Shown one piece after another: positions 7,714-17,307 of a stretch of DNA of 64,000 nt (within the stretch, counting starts at the first letter, position 1; the number at the start of each line of letters is the position of its first letter). Below the pieces are notes generated by a model. It was not told the origin of the DNA. It saw only the letters and a list, made by a program, of their open reading frames with translations, and made no database searches. Source of the stretch: Nevskia sp. (GTDB lineage: Bacteria; Pseudomonadota; Gammaproteobacteria; Nevskiales; Nevskiaceae); assembly GCA_031291075.1 (NCBI GenBank), contig JARLJS010000049.1, forward strand, positions 49,669 through 113,668. Reading direction: 5' to 3'. Both the position numbers and the translations under genes were made by a program.

Positions 7714-10700
7714 ATGAACGGTTCCGTTCGGCGCACGCTAGGCGCCTTTATTTTTCTCGCAGCGGCGGCACTCCTGGGCCAGTCGTATGCCCAATCGTCC
7801 GCTCCTTCCGCTCCTGTCAACGGGCCCGCATCCAGCGCCTCGCCGTCGACGCCCGCGGCAGGGCCGACGGGTTCGGCTGCGGCGGCGGCATCCACGCCAG
7901 GCGCTGCTTCGCCCGCGGCAACCGGGGAGGTTCCTGCCAGCGGTGCTGCGTCCGCTGCGGCACGTCTGCAAGGTATGACGCCGGAGCAGATTCGTTCCCT
8001 TCAGCCGGGCAGCCTGCAGAACGTTCCGCCGGAAGTGCTTCGTTCCTATGCGACTCCCGATAACCTGTCCAAGCTAAGCCCGGACCAGCAGGCGGCCGTG
8101 AAGAACGCTCTCGGCGAACAGCCCGAGGGACCGGCGAAGGGTGAATCGGAAAAGACACCTGAGCAGCCCTCCCACACGGCGCCGTGCCTTCCCGGCGAGC
8201 GCTGCGACTACGGACTCGCCGTACCCTCCGGCCCACGGCGGTTCGGATTTGATCTGTTCATCAATCCTCCGTCTACCTTCGCACCTTCCTCATTCATCCC
8301 GGTGCCGGTGGACTACGTCATCGGCCCTGGCGATACCATCGCGGTGCAGCTGTTCGGCAACCAGAACAGTCACTTCGAGCTGCCGGTACAGCGCGACGGC
8401 TCCATCCAGTTCCCCAACCTGGGGCCGATCCCGGTGGCGGGCCTGACGTTCGACGACATGCGCAAGACCATTCTGGATCGCATCGCCAAGCAGATGATCG
8501 GTACCGAGGCGAGCATCACGCTGGGAACACTGCGCTCGATCCAGGTGTTCGTGGTGGGCGACGTGAAGCGTCCGGGCGCCTACACCATCAGCTCGCTCAG
8601 CCGCATGCTCAACGCCCTGTTCGTAAGTGGCGGCATCGCCGACACCGGCTCGTTCCGTCATATCGAGCTGAAACGCCATGGCATCTCCGCGGCGGAGCTG
8701 GACCTGTACGACCTGCTTCTCAAGGGCGACAGCTCGAAAGACGCCGAATTGCAGCCGGGTGACGTCATATTCGTCCCCCCGGTAGGCCGCTCGGTGACGG
8801 TTACCGGTAGCGTGCTGCGTCCGGCGATCTACGAACTAAAGGGAAGCGAACGCCTGAGTGACGTACTGGCCTACGCGGGCGGGGTGACGCCAGAGGCCTA
8901 CCTGAGACTCACCAAGGTGGAGCGCATCGGCCCCAACGACCGGCATATCGTGCTTGACGCCGACCCCGAAAAGCCAGGCGGGAACCTCGCGCTGCAGAAT
9001 GGCGACTCCATCACGGTGACGGCGGTTATCAATCGCCTGGACCAGTTGGTGAGTGTCAAGGGCTACGCCAATCGCCAGCAGTCCTTCCAGTGGAAGCCGG
9101 ACCTGCACATCAGCGACGTCGTTTCGTCGCCTGCCGCGTTGCAACCCCTGGCGGATCTCAATTTCGCACTGCTGGTCCGTTCCGGCGGCGAGGACAGGCG
9201 CATCACGGTCGTCAAGTTCAGGCCGGACGACGTCTTCACTCACCGCTACGGTCCGGAGGATCTGCTGCTGCAGCCCGGCGATGAGCTGCGCTTTTTCGGA
9301 TATGACATCGATCGCGCGAAGCAGCTTGCCGACGTGGTCAAACTCTTGTCTACGCAGGCGCGCGCGGAGGTCACCAGCCCTCTGATCTCCGTCAGAGGGG
9401 CGGTGCAGGAGCCTGGCGTTTACCCGCTGGTGCAGAACATGAGTCTGCAGGATGCCATCGACGCCGCCATCAGCGTCAACAAGGACGCTTGGCTGCAGGC
9501 GGCGCTGGTGGTGCGTCGCGATTTCCGCACCGACAACATATACGTCTACGAGGTGTCGCTGGAGCCGGGTGAACGCGACCTGCACGATTTCAGGATGGCG
9601 CCGGGCGACTCGTTACGCGTATTCGGCGCGGCTGACGATCGTAAGGCCATTCTCGAAGACGTGATCCGCGAGCTGAAACGCCAGGCCACCCCGGACCAGC
9701 CGGCCAAGATCTTCACTGTCGGCGGCGAAGTGAAGTTCCCCGGAGACTACCCTCTGGTGGAGGGGGCGACCGTCACCAAAGCGATCAGGCTCGCCGGCGG
9801 TTTCGCAGAGCCGGCCTATCCGTACAACTACGAGGTCACCCGCCAGGCGGTTGAGCCCAACGGCAAGTTTTCCATCCGCACCTATGCAATCGACCTCTCT
9901 GCCAACGATCGCAGCCAGCCGCTGTCGCAGCTGCCGCTGGCGCCGGAGGTCAGTCGTCACGTGGTGGAGGACGACGGCAAGTTCCGCATCCAGAGCGTGG
10001 GCTCAGGTTCGGCGCAGCCGGTGGCCAGCGCCGCTTCGCTGCCTAGCGCCGATATGTTCGCGCTGCAGGCACGCGATACGGTCGTGGTGCGGCGCCAGCC
10101 GAACTACGAGGTCACCGAGACGGTGACGCTGATGGGCGAGGTGAAATTTCCGGGCACCTATCGCGCGCGGCATGGCGAGAGGCTGTCCGACATTGTGCGG
10201 CGGGCGGGCGGATTCACCGATCTCGCCGATCCGGGAGCCGCAGTGTTCACTCGCGAGGAACTGCGCCAGGAGGAGGAACTGCGTTTCCGCGAGATCCAGG
10301 AGGACGTGCAGCGCGAGGCTACGCGCCTGACGCTGGTCAAAACCAACGCCGGAAGCTCGGGCACCGTGGACAACGGCCAGCTGAGCTTGCTGACGTCGCT
10401 CTCCGACAAGCTGGCGACCGTGCACGGTCTCGGGCGTATGGTGATTGACCTGCCCAAGATCACGCAGGGCGATCCCGACGCCGATGTGCAGGTCAGGACC
10501 GGCGACGTGCTGCGGGTGCCCCGTGTCCGCCAGGACGTTACTATCATGGGCGAGGTCAACTATCCCACCGCGCACCGCTTCAAGCCTGGAACCACAGCCA
10601 AGGAGTACATCGACCAGAGCGGCGGCTTCACGCAGTCGGCGGACACCGGTCGTGTATATGTGATCCGGGCGAACGGTGCAGTGACGGCCAGTGCGGTCGG

Positions 10701-10857
10701 CTGGCTTTCCAGCAGCAATATCAAGCCTGGAGACACCATCGTCGTACCGGTGGACCTGCAGCCGATCCAGCCCCTTCCACTCTTCACGAGTCTCGCGGGC
10801 ATCGTCGGTAATCTTGCGATCGCGGCCGCCAGTCTCAAAGTGGTCGGCGGATTCTGA
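7714..10857 (+). CDS. Giant multi-SLBB polysaccharide export protein (Wza/GfcE-like)
   Basis: The gene encodes a 1047-residue exported protein. A signal peptide (cleavage near SYA-QS) is followed by an Ala/Pro/Ser-rich stretch (about 25-110), then a polysaccharide-export (Wza-type) domain starting VDYVIGPGDTIAVQLFG (about 195-300). After that come at least six SLBB beta-grasp repeats, recognisable by GEVKFPGDY, GEVKFPGTY, GEVNYPTAH, GAVQEPGVY and GSVLRPAIY, each followed by a helix with an AGGF/SGGF turn. Typical Wza is about 380 residues, so this is much extended. The likely role is the periplasmic/outer-membrane conduit for the exopolysaccharide. It begins a rightward group with wzz (32-nt gap) and gspD. 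Unlike Wza it shows no lipobox Cys. Confidence 0.88.
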   Translation: MNGSVRRTLGAFIFLAAAALLGQSYAQSSAPSAPVNGPASSASPSTPAAGPTGSAAAAASTPGAASPAATGEVPASGAASAAARLQGMTPEQIRSLQPGSLQNVPPEVLRSYATPDNLSKLSPDQQAAVKNALGEQPEGPAKGESEKTPEQPSHTAPCLPGERCDYGLAVPSGPRRFGFDLFINPPSTFAPSSFIPVPVDYVIGPGDTIAVQLFGNQNSHFELPVQRDGSIQFPNLGPIPVAGLTFDDMRKTILDRIAKQMIGTEASITLGTLRSIQVFVVGDVKRPGAYTISSLSRMLNALFVSGGIADTGSFRHIELKRHGISAAELDLYDLLLKGDSSKDAELQPGDVIFVPPVGRSVTVTGSVLRPAIYELKGSERLSDVLAYAGGVTPEAYLRLTKVERIGPNDRHIVLDADPEKPGGNLALQNGDSITVTAVINRLDQLVSVKGYANRQQSFQWKPDLHISDVVSSPAALQPLADLNFALLVRSGGEDRRITVVKFRPDDVFTHRYGPEDLLLQPGDELRFFGYDIDRAKQLADVVKLLSTQARAEVTSPLISVRGAVQEPGVYPLVQNMSLQDAIDAAISVNKDAWLQAALVVRRDFRTDNIYVYEVSLEPGERDLHDFRMAPGDSLRVFGAADDRKAILEDVIRELKRQATPDQPAKIFTVGGEVKFPGDYPLVEGATVTKAIRLAGGFAEPAYPYNYEVTRQAVEPNGKFSIRTYAIDLSANDRSQPLSQLPLAPEVSRHVVEDDGKFRIQSVGSGSAQPVASAASLPSADMFALQARDTVVVRRQPNYEVTETVTLMGEVKFPGTYRARHGERLSDIVRRAGGFTDLADPGAAVFTREELRQEEELRFREIQEDVQREATRLTLVKTNAGSSGTVDNGQLSLLTSLSDKLATVHGLGRMVIDLPKITQGDPDADVQVRTGDVLRVPRVRQDVTIMGEVNYPTAHRFKPGTTAKEYIDQSGGFTQSADTGRVYVIRANGAVTASAVGWLSSSNIKPGDTIVVPVDLQPIQPLPLFTSLAGIVGNLAIAAASLKVVGGF

Positions 10858-10889
10858 ACGGCGCCTGGGGTTCGAGGTTTCTTGAACGC

Positions 10890-11870
10890 ATGAACAATCA
10901 AACGGGAAGACCAGGTCAAACCGGCGCACCAGTCCCCGCTCCTTGGGGCGGCGAGGAGGGCTTGCCTGTTGACGACATGGCGGACGAGGGGGTGGATTTC
11001 GTCGAGATGCTGCGCACGGTGCTCGATTACCGCAAGGGGATCCTGACTACCGTAGCGGTAGCCACTCTTGTTGCAGCGTTGTTTGCGTTCCTGAGTCCCA
11101 AACACTATCAGGCCAATACACTGGTCGCCCCGGTTGACCGTAGCGGAAATGCCGGCCGGAATGGCGCACTCGCGTCCCAGCTCGGGGGGTTGGTAGGGTT
11201 GGCAGGACTGTCGGGCAATCACGACAGCGGCAAGGATGTCGCGATCGCCACACTGACTTCCCGCATTCTGATCGAATCGATGATTCGCGAAGAAAATCTG
11301 TTGCCGGTGCTGTTCCACCAGGACTGGGATGCCGACCGGCAGGTGTGGACGATCAATGATCCCACCAAGGTGCCGACTTTACTGGACGGCTACGAGCTGT
11401 TCATGAAGAAAATTCTCAAAGTCAACGAAGACAACAAGAAAGGGCTGGTGACGATCACCGTGAACTGGACCTCGCCGCAGCTTGCAGCGCAATGGGCCAA
11501 CGATGTCGTCAAACGCACCAATCGGCAGTTGCGCGAACGCGCGATCAAGGAATCCGAAGACAACCTGGCATACCTGGAGCAGGAAGTACCGAAGACCAGC
11601 CTCGTCGAAATGCGGCAGTCCATTTTCTCGTTGGTGCAAAGCGAGCTGGAAAAGTCCATGGTTGCCAAAGGCAACGAGGAATATGCCTTCAAGGTGGTCG
11701 ACCCGGCGGTGGTGCCGGAGCACCGGTCGTCGCCGAAGCGGTTGATGCTGCTGTTGCTTGGATTTGCGGCGGGCTGCGTCGCCGGAGTCGCAGGCGCCTT
11801 GCTGCATCATAAGCTCCTCACGCTGCAGCTTATTCCCGGGGCGAGCGAAGCCAAGCCCCGTGCGGCATGA
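10890..11870 (+). CDS. wzz: Wzz-type polysaccharide chain-length determinant
   Basis: The gene encodes a 326-residue polysaccharide co-polymerase class 1 inner-membrane protein that sets the modal length of Wzy-made polymers. A cytoplasmic N-terminus (about 1-48) precedes TM1 (ILTTVAVATLVAALFAFLSP). A mostly helical periplasmic domain follows, with a coiled-coil-prone region around LRERAIKESEDNLAYLEQEV. The proline-rich motif PEHRSSPKR directly precedes TM2 (about 285-305). No tyrosine-kinase domain is fused, so this is O-antigen/enterobacterial-common-antigen style rather than Wzc. It lies between the SLBB exporter and gspD, all in one direction. It should work with the Wzy at 42.5 kb. Confidence 0.88.
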   Translation: MNNQTGRPGQTGAPVPAPWGGEEGLPVDDMADEGVDFVEMLRTVLDYRKGILTTVAVATLVAALFAFLSPKHYQANTLVAPVDRSGNAGRNGALASQLGGLVGLAGLSGNHDSGKDVAIATLTSRILIESMIREENLLPVLFHQDWDADRQVWTINDPTKVPTLLDGYELFMKKILKVNEDNKKGLVTITVNWTSPQLAAQWANDVVKRTNRQLRERAIKESEDNLAYLEQEVPKTSLVEMRQSIFSLVQSELEKSMVAKGNEEYAFKVVDPAVVPEHRSSPKRLMLLLLGFAAGCVAGVAGALLHHKLLTLQLIPGASEAKPRAA

Positions 11871-11957
11871 CCGGAAAGGCGTATGCTCGCATGCGGGCAA
11901 GCGGCCCGCCGGTTTTTTTTGAAACCAAGATTTGATTCTCCTGCGAGACGACTATCG

Positions 11958-14138
11958 ATGCGGAAATTCCGTTGGTCCCTGTGGTTTGCAGCCGCCTTCA
12001 CGCTGGAGATGTTGCTGGCTTCATGCGCGAACCAGGCTGCTCAGGCCGAGTCCAGCATCCGGAGTTTCGAACCGAAGGCTTCGTCGACGGAGCCCGGGCC
12101 GGCGAAAGAGGCGGAACCGGTAGTGCTCAGGATGACCACGGCGGAGCGGCTGTCGGAACCCGGGCCGCTGCCGCCGCCGGCTGCCAGCACGCGCAGCGCA
12201 GGCAAAGGTTCCACCCAGCCGCCGTTCTCATCCAAGGCGCCGACCGAATCGATGAGCCTGGAGCAGGTGACCCTGGGCGCGTTCATCGACGAGGTCTACT
12301 CGAAGGCGCTGAAGCTGTCCGTGCAGGTGGACCCCGCCGTTGCGACGCGGCGCGAACTGGTGACCCTGCGCACCGGCAAGCCGCTGCCGGCAGACGAGCT
12401 GTTCGATATGGCGCATAAGGTGCTGGCGAGCTATGGCATCGGCGTGAACTGGGACGGCAGTGTGCTGCATGTCGTTCCCGACGATGCCTTGCTGGCGCAG
12501 GTTCCGGAGATCGTGAGCGGCCGGGCTTTGCCGGAGCTGCCCGTGGCCTTGCGGCCGATTTTCCAGGTGATCGAGCTGCACCAGGTCGCGTCCGGCGATA
12601 TGCTGGGCTGGCTGACGGATGCCTACGGCACCAAGCTGAAGCTGTTCCAATCGCCGGCCACCAATGCGATCATGCTGCTTGGCCTGCCCGAGAACGTCGC
12701 CGCGGGCGTGGAGGCGGTTCGCATCCTCGACCAGGCGCGTATGGCCGGGCTGCGCAATCTGCGCGTCACGCCCATCTACTGGACCGCGGTCAACCTGGCC
12801 TCGAAGCTGGTCACGGTTCTCAAGGCGGAAGGTTACGACGCCAGCGCAACGGTGGACCGCGCGGCGTCGATCACGATCGTGCCGATCGAGGCCAACAATT
12901 CCGTCATCGTGTTCGCGTCGGACGCTACGGTCCTGGATCACGTGCAACAGTGGATCGTGGATCTGGATCAGCCGGCAAAGGTCAATCCCCTCGACAGCAT
13001 ATTCGTTTACCAGGTGCAGAACACGACGGCGGCGAGCCTCGGCCAGATCCTGCACAGCGTGCTCGGCGGGACCGGCGCCGTATCCGGCAATCGGCCCGAA
13101 GCCCAGTTGGAGCAGGCCGGCCAAACGCGCACGGCGGGAGGCATCGGAGGCATCGGGTCTGCTGGCCAGGCTCAGCCGGCGGCTGGCCAGTCATCCACGA
13201 GCTCGGCTTCTGGACTGGAAGGCGGGACGCGCCTGGTGGTCGATTACGAGCGCAACGCACTGATAATCATCGGACCGGCGCAGGAGTACGAGCGCATCCG
13301 CCCCCTGCTGAACACACTCGACAAACCTCCGCGCGAAGCCCTGATCGAAGTCACGGTGGTCGAACTCACGCTCAACGATTCCGCCAACCTGGGCATTGAG
13401 TGGGCCGCGATTACAGGCGGACTGTACGGCGTCGGCACCGCTCCGATCCCCCAAGCCGGAGGGGGCGGACTCAGCATCGGCACCAGCGGTTTCAATTACG
13501 CGCTGCTGAATGGCGCCGGCCAGGTGCGCGCTGCCCTCAATGCCATGGCTCAGACCAGCCGTGTCAAGGTGTTGTCGACACCGCGCGTGCTCGCGCAAAG
13601 CGGCGGCAAGGCCAGCATCGACGTCGGCACCGAGGTCCCCATCGTGACCAGCCAGGCCACCACCAACCAGGCCACGACAGGCGGCAACACTGGAATCCTG
13701 CAATCGATCGACTACCAAAAGACCGGCGTGCTGCTATCCGTCAGCCCGGTGGTTCACTCCGGCGACCGCGTCGATCTCAACATCAACCAGGAGGTGAGCC
13801 AGGCGCTGCCGAACACCACCTCCAGCATATCCAGCCCGCTGATCCAGAATCGCAACATCACGACCGAGTTGAGCGTGCACGATGGCCAGACCGTTGTCAT
13901 CGGCGGCCTGATCTCGGAAAACCGGACCTCCGGCAACACCGGCGTGCCCTTCCTCAAGGACATCCCGGTGCTCGGCAACCTGTTCCGTACTCAGAACGTC
14001 GCTACCAACAGGACCGAGCTGCTGGTGTTCATCACGCCATATGTCATTTCCACCGACATGGACGCCGACGCGATTACCAAGCAATTCCAGGATCAGATGG
14101 GGCGGTGGGCGACGCCCAGCTCGCAGCTGAGTTGGTAG
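11958..14138 (+). CDS. gspD: Type II secretion secretin GspD
   Basis: The gene encodes the outer-membrane secretin of a T2SS (726 residues from this start). ATG 11958 yields a lipoprotein-like signal, MRKFRWSLWFAAAFTLEMLLASC, with Cys as the acylation site; an upstream in-frame start at 11883 would mask it. The order is an N0 domain (around LEQVTLGAFIDEVYSKAL), N1-N3 repeats (for example KLFQSPATNAIMLLG and DSIFVYQVQNTTAASLG), a Gly/Ser/Gln-rich loop in N3, then the secretin core with RVLAQSGGKASIDVGTEVP and VPFLKDIPVLGNLFR near the C-terminus. It follows wzz after 87 nt and is convergent with the gspN/C-like operon. Position next to polysaccharide export genes is unusual for a housekeeping T2SS. 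Confidence 0.93.
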   Translation: MRKFRWSLWFAAAFTLEMLLASCANQAAQAESSIRSFEPKASSTEPGPAKEAEPVVLRMTTAERLSEPGPLPPPAASTRSAGKGSTQPPFSSKAPTESMSLEQVTLGAFIDEVYSKALKLSVQVDPAVATRRELVTLRTGKPLPADELFDMAHKVLASYGIGVNWDGSVLHVVPDDALLAQVPEIVSGRALPELPVALRPIFQVIELHQVASGDMLGWLTDAYGTKLKLFQSPATNAIMLLGLPENVAAGVEAVRILDQARMAGLRNLRVTPIYWTAVNLASKLVTVLKAEGYDASATVDRAASITIVPIEANNSVIVFASDATVLDHVQQWIVDLDQPAKVNPLDSIFVYQVQNTTAASLGQILHSVLGGTGAVSGNRPEAQLEQAGQTRTAGGIGGIGSAGQAQPAAGQSSTSSASGLEGGTRLVVDYERNALIIIGPAQEYERIRPLLNTLDKPPREALIEVTVVELTLNDSANLGIEWAAITGGLYGVGTAPIPQAGGGGLSIGTSGFNYALLNGAGQVRAALNAMAQTSRVKVLSTPRVLAQSGGKASIDVGTEVPIVTSQATTNQATTGGNTGILQSIDYQKTGVLLSVSPVVHSGDRVDLNINQEVSQALPNTTSSISSPLIQNRNITTELSVHDGQTVVIGGLISENRTSGNTGVPFLKDIPVLGNLFRTQNVATNRTELLVFITPYVISTDMDADAITKQFQDQMGRWATPSSQLSW

Positions 14139-14171
14139 TAGGGCAGTGCCATGCCGCCCTGCAGCTTTGGC

Positions 14172-14651
14172 CTAAGGCTTTGCGCCGTGCAGGCGATAGG
14201 TGTGGCGATCCGGTGAGGCCGGATCGCTCGCCGAGGTTGCGCTGTCCGCGGTGATTTCCACCAGCACGCTGCCGTCGGGCAGCGTCTCGCCGGTGCGCAG
14301 GTAGCTCACCTTGGCCGCGGCATCCGTTCCGCTCACGACGAGGGCATAGCGCTCGTCGCCGCGCTGCACGACTCCGGCGAAGCGCCAGTTGGTGGCGGCG
14401 GCGGCCTTCGATGGCGTGGGCGCAGCCGAAGTGCTCCACGGCTTCCGCGCCGCAAGGGCGGCAAGATCTTTTTCCGGGTCGCTTTTCTTGATCTGCGGCA
14501 GCTGCCACGCTTCAGGCTCGACCGCCGCACCGGGCGCGACGACGACATGGCCGGCGTGCCATCCGAGCAGTACGGCGCAAGCGAACAAGGCGCCGGTCGC
14601 GGCCCCGGCCCGCACCAGCATGCGTCGTTCCGGTAGCAGGATCTTCGTCAT
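14172..14651 (-). CDS. GspC/XpsN-like T2SS inner-membrane component
   Basis: The product (159 residues) has a short cytoplasmic N-terminus, one transmembrane helix (about 15-35), an Ala/Pro/Lys linker, and a periplasmic domain beginning NWRFAGVVQRGDERYALVV and including YLRTGETLPDGSVLVEI. That resembles the homology region of GspC and the periplasmic part of Xanthomonas XpsN, which link the inner-membrane platform to secretin GspD. No PDZ or coiled-coil tail is present. It is the last gene of the leftward G-H-I-L-M operon and overlaps gspM by ATGA (14648-14651), the same terminal place as xpsN. No other gspC is visible in the window, so this protein probably fills that role. Confidence 0.65.
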   Translation of the reverse strand: MTKILLPERRMLVRAGAATGALFACAVLLGWHAGHVVVAPGAAVEPEAWQLPQIKKSDPEKDLAALAARKPWSTSAAPTPSKAAAATNWRFAGVVQRGDERYALVVSGTDAAAKVSYLRTGETLPDGSVLVEITADSATSASDPASPDRHTYRLHGAKP

Positions 14652-15271
14652 TTCGGCGGCACCGCGTCGCGGCCACCCACCCTGGCGTAGGTCACGAGAC
14701 TCATCTGCAGGCTGCTGCCTTGCTGCTGGTGCACGTGCAGTTGTTGCACCACCATCAGATGCGGGTCCTTCTCGATGCGCCCCAGGAAATCGACCAGGGC
14801 CTGATCCGTGGCATGTGCGGAAATGCCCACGTTCAGCTGGCGGTAATTCGCCGGCAACCCTTTGCTCTGGGCGATCTCGATCTTGATCTGCGGCTTGTCG
14901 AGCCCGGCATCGCGGCCGGTCGCGGCAGCCCAGTCCTGGACGTTGGCCAGAGCAACGCCTTCGCTGTCGGCGGCCCACAGGCGATTCTCAAGCTCCGCCT
15001 GCAGGGCGGCCGCAGCCCGTTGCCGCTTGCCCCAGTCCCCTTCCCGACGCACCGCCAGGATGCGCTGCATGCGCTGCATGTCCTGGTGATATTCGCCGTG
15101 CAGCCTGGTTGCTGCGCGGTCCAGCCGCAACGCCCCGTAAAGTCCCAGCAGGGCGGCGATCACCAGCACGCCGGCGGCGGCGCGGCGGTTGTTGCGCAGT
15201 TCGGCCCACAGGCCGCGCGCCTGTCCGAGCACGCTGCGCAGCAGTACCGGTCCCGAGGCCTGCGCGCTCAT
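14648..15271 (-). CDS. gspM: T2SS platform protein GspM-like
   Basis: The product (207 residues) is a bitopic inner-membrane protein. A cytoplasmic N-terminus of about 30 residues is followed by one TM helix (AAAGVLVIAALLGLYGAL), a coiled-coil-prone segment with many Arg/Gln/Glu (about 50-100) and a small ferredoxin-like alpha/beta domain (NYRQLNVGISAHATDQALVD). This is the architecture of GspM, which partners GspL in the T2SS assembly platform. Sequence identity of this family is low, so the call rests on architecture plus position between gspL and the gspN/C-like gene. It overlaps both neighbours by 4 nt, which indicates translational coupling. Confidence 0.75.
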   Translation of the reverse strand: MSAQASGPVLLRSVLGQARGLWAELRNNRRAAAGVLVIAALLGLYGALRLDRAATRLHGEYHQDMQRMQRILAVRREGDWGKRQRAAAALQAELENRLWAADSEGVALANVQDWAAATGRDAGLDKPQIKIEIAQSKGLPANYRQLNVGISAHATDQALVDFLGRIEKDPHLMVVQQLHVHQQQGSSLQMSLVTYARVGGRDAVPPK

Positions 15272-16377
15272 CTCGGCGACACCGACAGGCGGATCAGCAG
15301 GGAGTTTTCGTTGCCGGCTCGTTCGACGGCGACCTTTTTGAAGCCTGGAACCTGCTCCATGGCTTTCACAAAGTAGAGCGAGTCAAGCGGGTGGCGCGCG
15401 GTCACGGTGAATTGCAACTGGCCGCCGTCGTAGTTCCAGTCGCTCAGGTGTGTTTCGTTGTGCGGCAATTTGGCGGCGACGCTCGCCATCAGCGACACCT
15501 GGCCGGGGTACTTGTCCAGATCCTGCAGCATGCGGATGCTGCTCAGATGCTCCTGCGCCGCCGCGCGGTCCTGCAGCAGCGGTTCGATTTCGGCCGAGCG
15601 TGCTGCGATGTCGCGGTTCAAGGTGTGTACGTCGTAGGTCGCGCGCAGGTACTTGGCACCGAAATATCCGTAGATCATCAGGATAGCGGCGGCGAACCCG
15701 GCCGCCAGCAGGGCGCTGTGGATCTGTGGCAACTGCATCGACCCCGCCGGACGCATGCGGGTCCAAGGCTGCTCCAGCCAGTCCGGCCGGACCGCCGCCG
15801 GTGTGCCGTCGAGCGTCCGCTGCGGCGGTACCGATGCGCCGCGCTGGAACAACAGCCAGCCGCGCTCATCCGGGGCATCCGGCCACCAGCGGCTCGCGGT
15901 AAGGCAGCCCTCGCTCCAGTACTGGCCCTCGAACCCCTCCAGGGTGTGCAGCAGGCGCACCCCGTCATCGGCCTTCGGCACCAGTGCGCTTTCGGGGAGC
16001 ACCGGCACGCGGCCGAGATCGATGCCGCTGCCGAGCGCGGCGCTCCGTACGGCGCCCTGGTCCCAGACCCAGACGCCGATGAACCTGGGGCCCAAGTCAT
16101 AGTGCGAACCCGTTTCCTCGAATGGAGACGCCCTCTGGATATGCAATGCGAGCGCCTCCAGCTGCTTCTTGATCGGCGCTTCCGGCAGCAGCGGCACCTG
16201 AAAGAAGCGGCACAGGCTGCGCGCGACCACCCAGCAGCAGCGGCCACGCTTGCCCGCCGCCGCGGGCTCCTGCACACCCTGCGAGGTCTGCAGATAGAGA
16301 AGACGCGGACGTCCGGGGGCGAACCCACGCAGGGCTGCCAACCCTCGCCCCATGCTGCCGGTGCCGGATGCGCTCAT
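15268..16377 (-). CDS. gspL: T2SS platform protein GspL-like (actin-like plus PilN-type domains)
   Basis: The product (369 residues) has a cytoplasmic N-terminal half that likely corresponds to the divergent actin-like GspL fold that binds ATPase GspE. One TM helix follows (about 218-240, SALLAAGFAAAILMIYGYFG), then a coiled coil (LNRDIAARSAEIEPLLQDR) and a PilN-like ferredoxin domain (LSDWNYDGGQLQFTVTARH). This is the expected GspL layout, slightly shorter than the usual 380-420 residues. It starts inside the end of gspI (ATGA overlap) and overlaps gspM by 4 nt. The N-terminal half is weakly conserved; the TM-coiled-coil-PilN half and gene order carry the assignment. Confidence 0.77.
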   Translation of the reverse strand: MSASGTGSMGRGLAALRGFAPGRPRLLYLQTSQGVQEPAAAGKRGRCCWVVARSLCRFFQVPLLPEAPIKKQLEALALHIQRASPFEETGSHYDLGPRFIGVWVWDQGAVRSAALGSGIDLGRVPVLPESALVPKADDGVRLLHTLEGFEGQYWSEGCLTASRWWPDAPDERGWLLFQRGASVPPQRTLDGTPAAVRPDWLEQPWTRMRPAGSMQLPQIHSALLAAGFAAAILMIYGYFGAKYLRATYDVHTLNRDIAARSAEIEPLLQDRAAAQEHLSSIRMLQDLDKYPGQVSLMASVAAKLPHNETHLSDWNYDGGQLQFTVTARHPLDSLYFVKAMEQVPGFKKVAVERAGNENSLLIRLSVSPR

Positions 16378-16826
16378 TTCGGGCCTGCCGGGGTAAACGA
16401 CTGCGGCAGGCTGTCACGCCGGTAGCCGAGCTTGGTCACCTCGATCGGGTCCGTCTGCGCATCGTCCGGGAATGTGCAGGTGACCCGGTACAAGGCCACC
16501 TGGAAAAGCCCCTGGCCGACCGGGTAGCCGCTGCTCTGATGGACGTCTCCCAGCAGTCGGGAGTTCCAGTGGATCCGATAGCTGTCCAGGTCCAGGGTGC
16601 CCTGCGGCATCAGCATGGGGTTCAGGCTGTCCGCCAGCTCCAGCGCGTTCATCCGGTGATCGTACGCGATCGAGGCCGCCTGCAGCTTGGCGGCACCGCG
16701 CAGCTGGGTCGAGAGCAGGCTGTAGAACTCCATCAGCGCGGTCGACAGGATCACCAGGGCCACGATCGCCTCGATCAGGGTGAACCCCGCCGCTGCGCGG
16801 TGCAGACGCTCAGCTCTGCGACGCAT
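16374..16826 (-). CDS. gspI: T2SS minor pseudopilin GspI
   Basis: The product (150 residues) is a type II pseudopilin. A basic 14-residue leader (MRRRAERLHRAAAG) precedes the prepilin-peptidase site G-FTLIEAIVAL, with the conserved Glu at +5. A hydrophobic helix and a small soluble domain follow. With GspJ and GspK it should form the tip complex of the T2SS pseudopilus. Its start lies 17 nt inside gspH and its end overlaps gspL, so it is tightly packed in the leftward operon. Assignment to GspI rather than GspH is from the short leader, size and order G-H-I. Confidence 0.85.
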   Translation of the reverse strand: MRRRAERLHRAAAGFTLIEAIVALVILSTALMEFYSLLSTQLRGAAKLQAASIAYDHRMNALELADSLNPMLMPQGTLDLDSYRIHWNSRLLGDVHQSSGYPVGQGLFQVALYRVTCTFPDDAQTDPIEVTKLGYRRDSLPQSFTPAGPK

Positions 16827-17307
16827 CGGCTAGTCTCGGCCTGCACAAGGGGGGCGTCAGCACATAGCGGTTCGACAGGCCTGCCACGGTGAGAATGACT
16901 TCGCCGCCCTCGCATGCACCGGTGAAGTGATACAGGATCGGGTTGGGCACCCGCAGACTCCAGTTGCCGGGAAGTTCCATCCGGAGCGGTTGCCATTCCT
17001 CGAACGCCCTTGCAGACCCTACGGTCGCCGCGGCGGCCGCGGTGTCGCCGGGATGAACGCCTGCAGACGGATCGAACAATATACCACCGCGCCCGCTGCG
17101 CCGCACTTCCTGCGGCAGCTCGAGCAGCTGGCGTTCCACATCGTCACGCTGGAACGCGAAGCTGACTCGTGCGTAGAGCTGCAGGAAACGGGGCACGGCT
17201 ACGGCCACGATCGCGGCGAGCACCGCCAGCACGACCAGCAACTCAAGCAGGGTATAGCCCCGGCGCACCCGGCTGCGTGACGCGATTCTGACGGGCCGGC
17301 CGTTCAA
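16810..17307 (-). CDS. gspH: T2SS minor pseudopilin GspH
   Basis: The product (165 residues) has a 17-residue basic leader ending VRRG and then YTLLELLVVLAVLAA, giving a prepilin-peptidase site with Glu at +5. A globular C-terminal domain carries two Cys (ACEGG and PPLCRP) that could form a disulfide. I chose TTG 17307 because it overlaps the gspG stop as TTGA and gives a normal leader length. The open frame continues far upstream through gspG in another frame, which is not meaningful. The protein is a minor pseudopilin of the T2SS piston, and cleavage requires prepilin peptidase GspO/PilD, not encoded in this window. Confidence 0.83.
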   Translation of the reverse strand: MNGRPVRIASRSRVRRGYTLLELLVVLAVLAAIVAVAVPRFLQLYARVSFAFQRDDVERQLLELPQEVRRSGRGGILFDPSAGVHPGDTAAAAATVGSARAFEEWQPLRMELPGNWSLRVPNPILYHFTGACEGGEVILTVAGLSNRYVLTPPLCRPRLADASQS

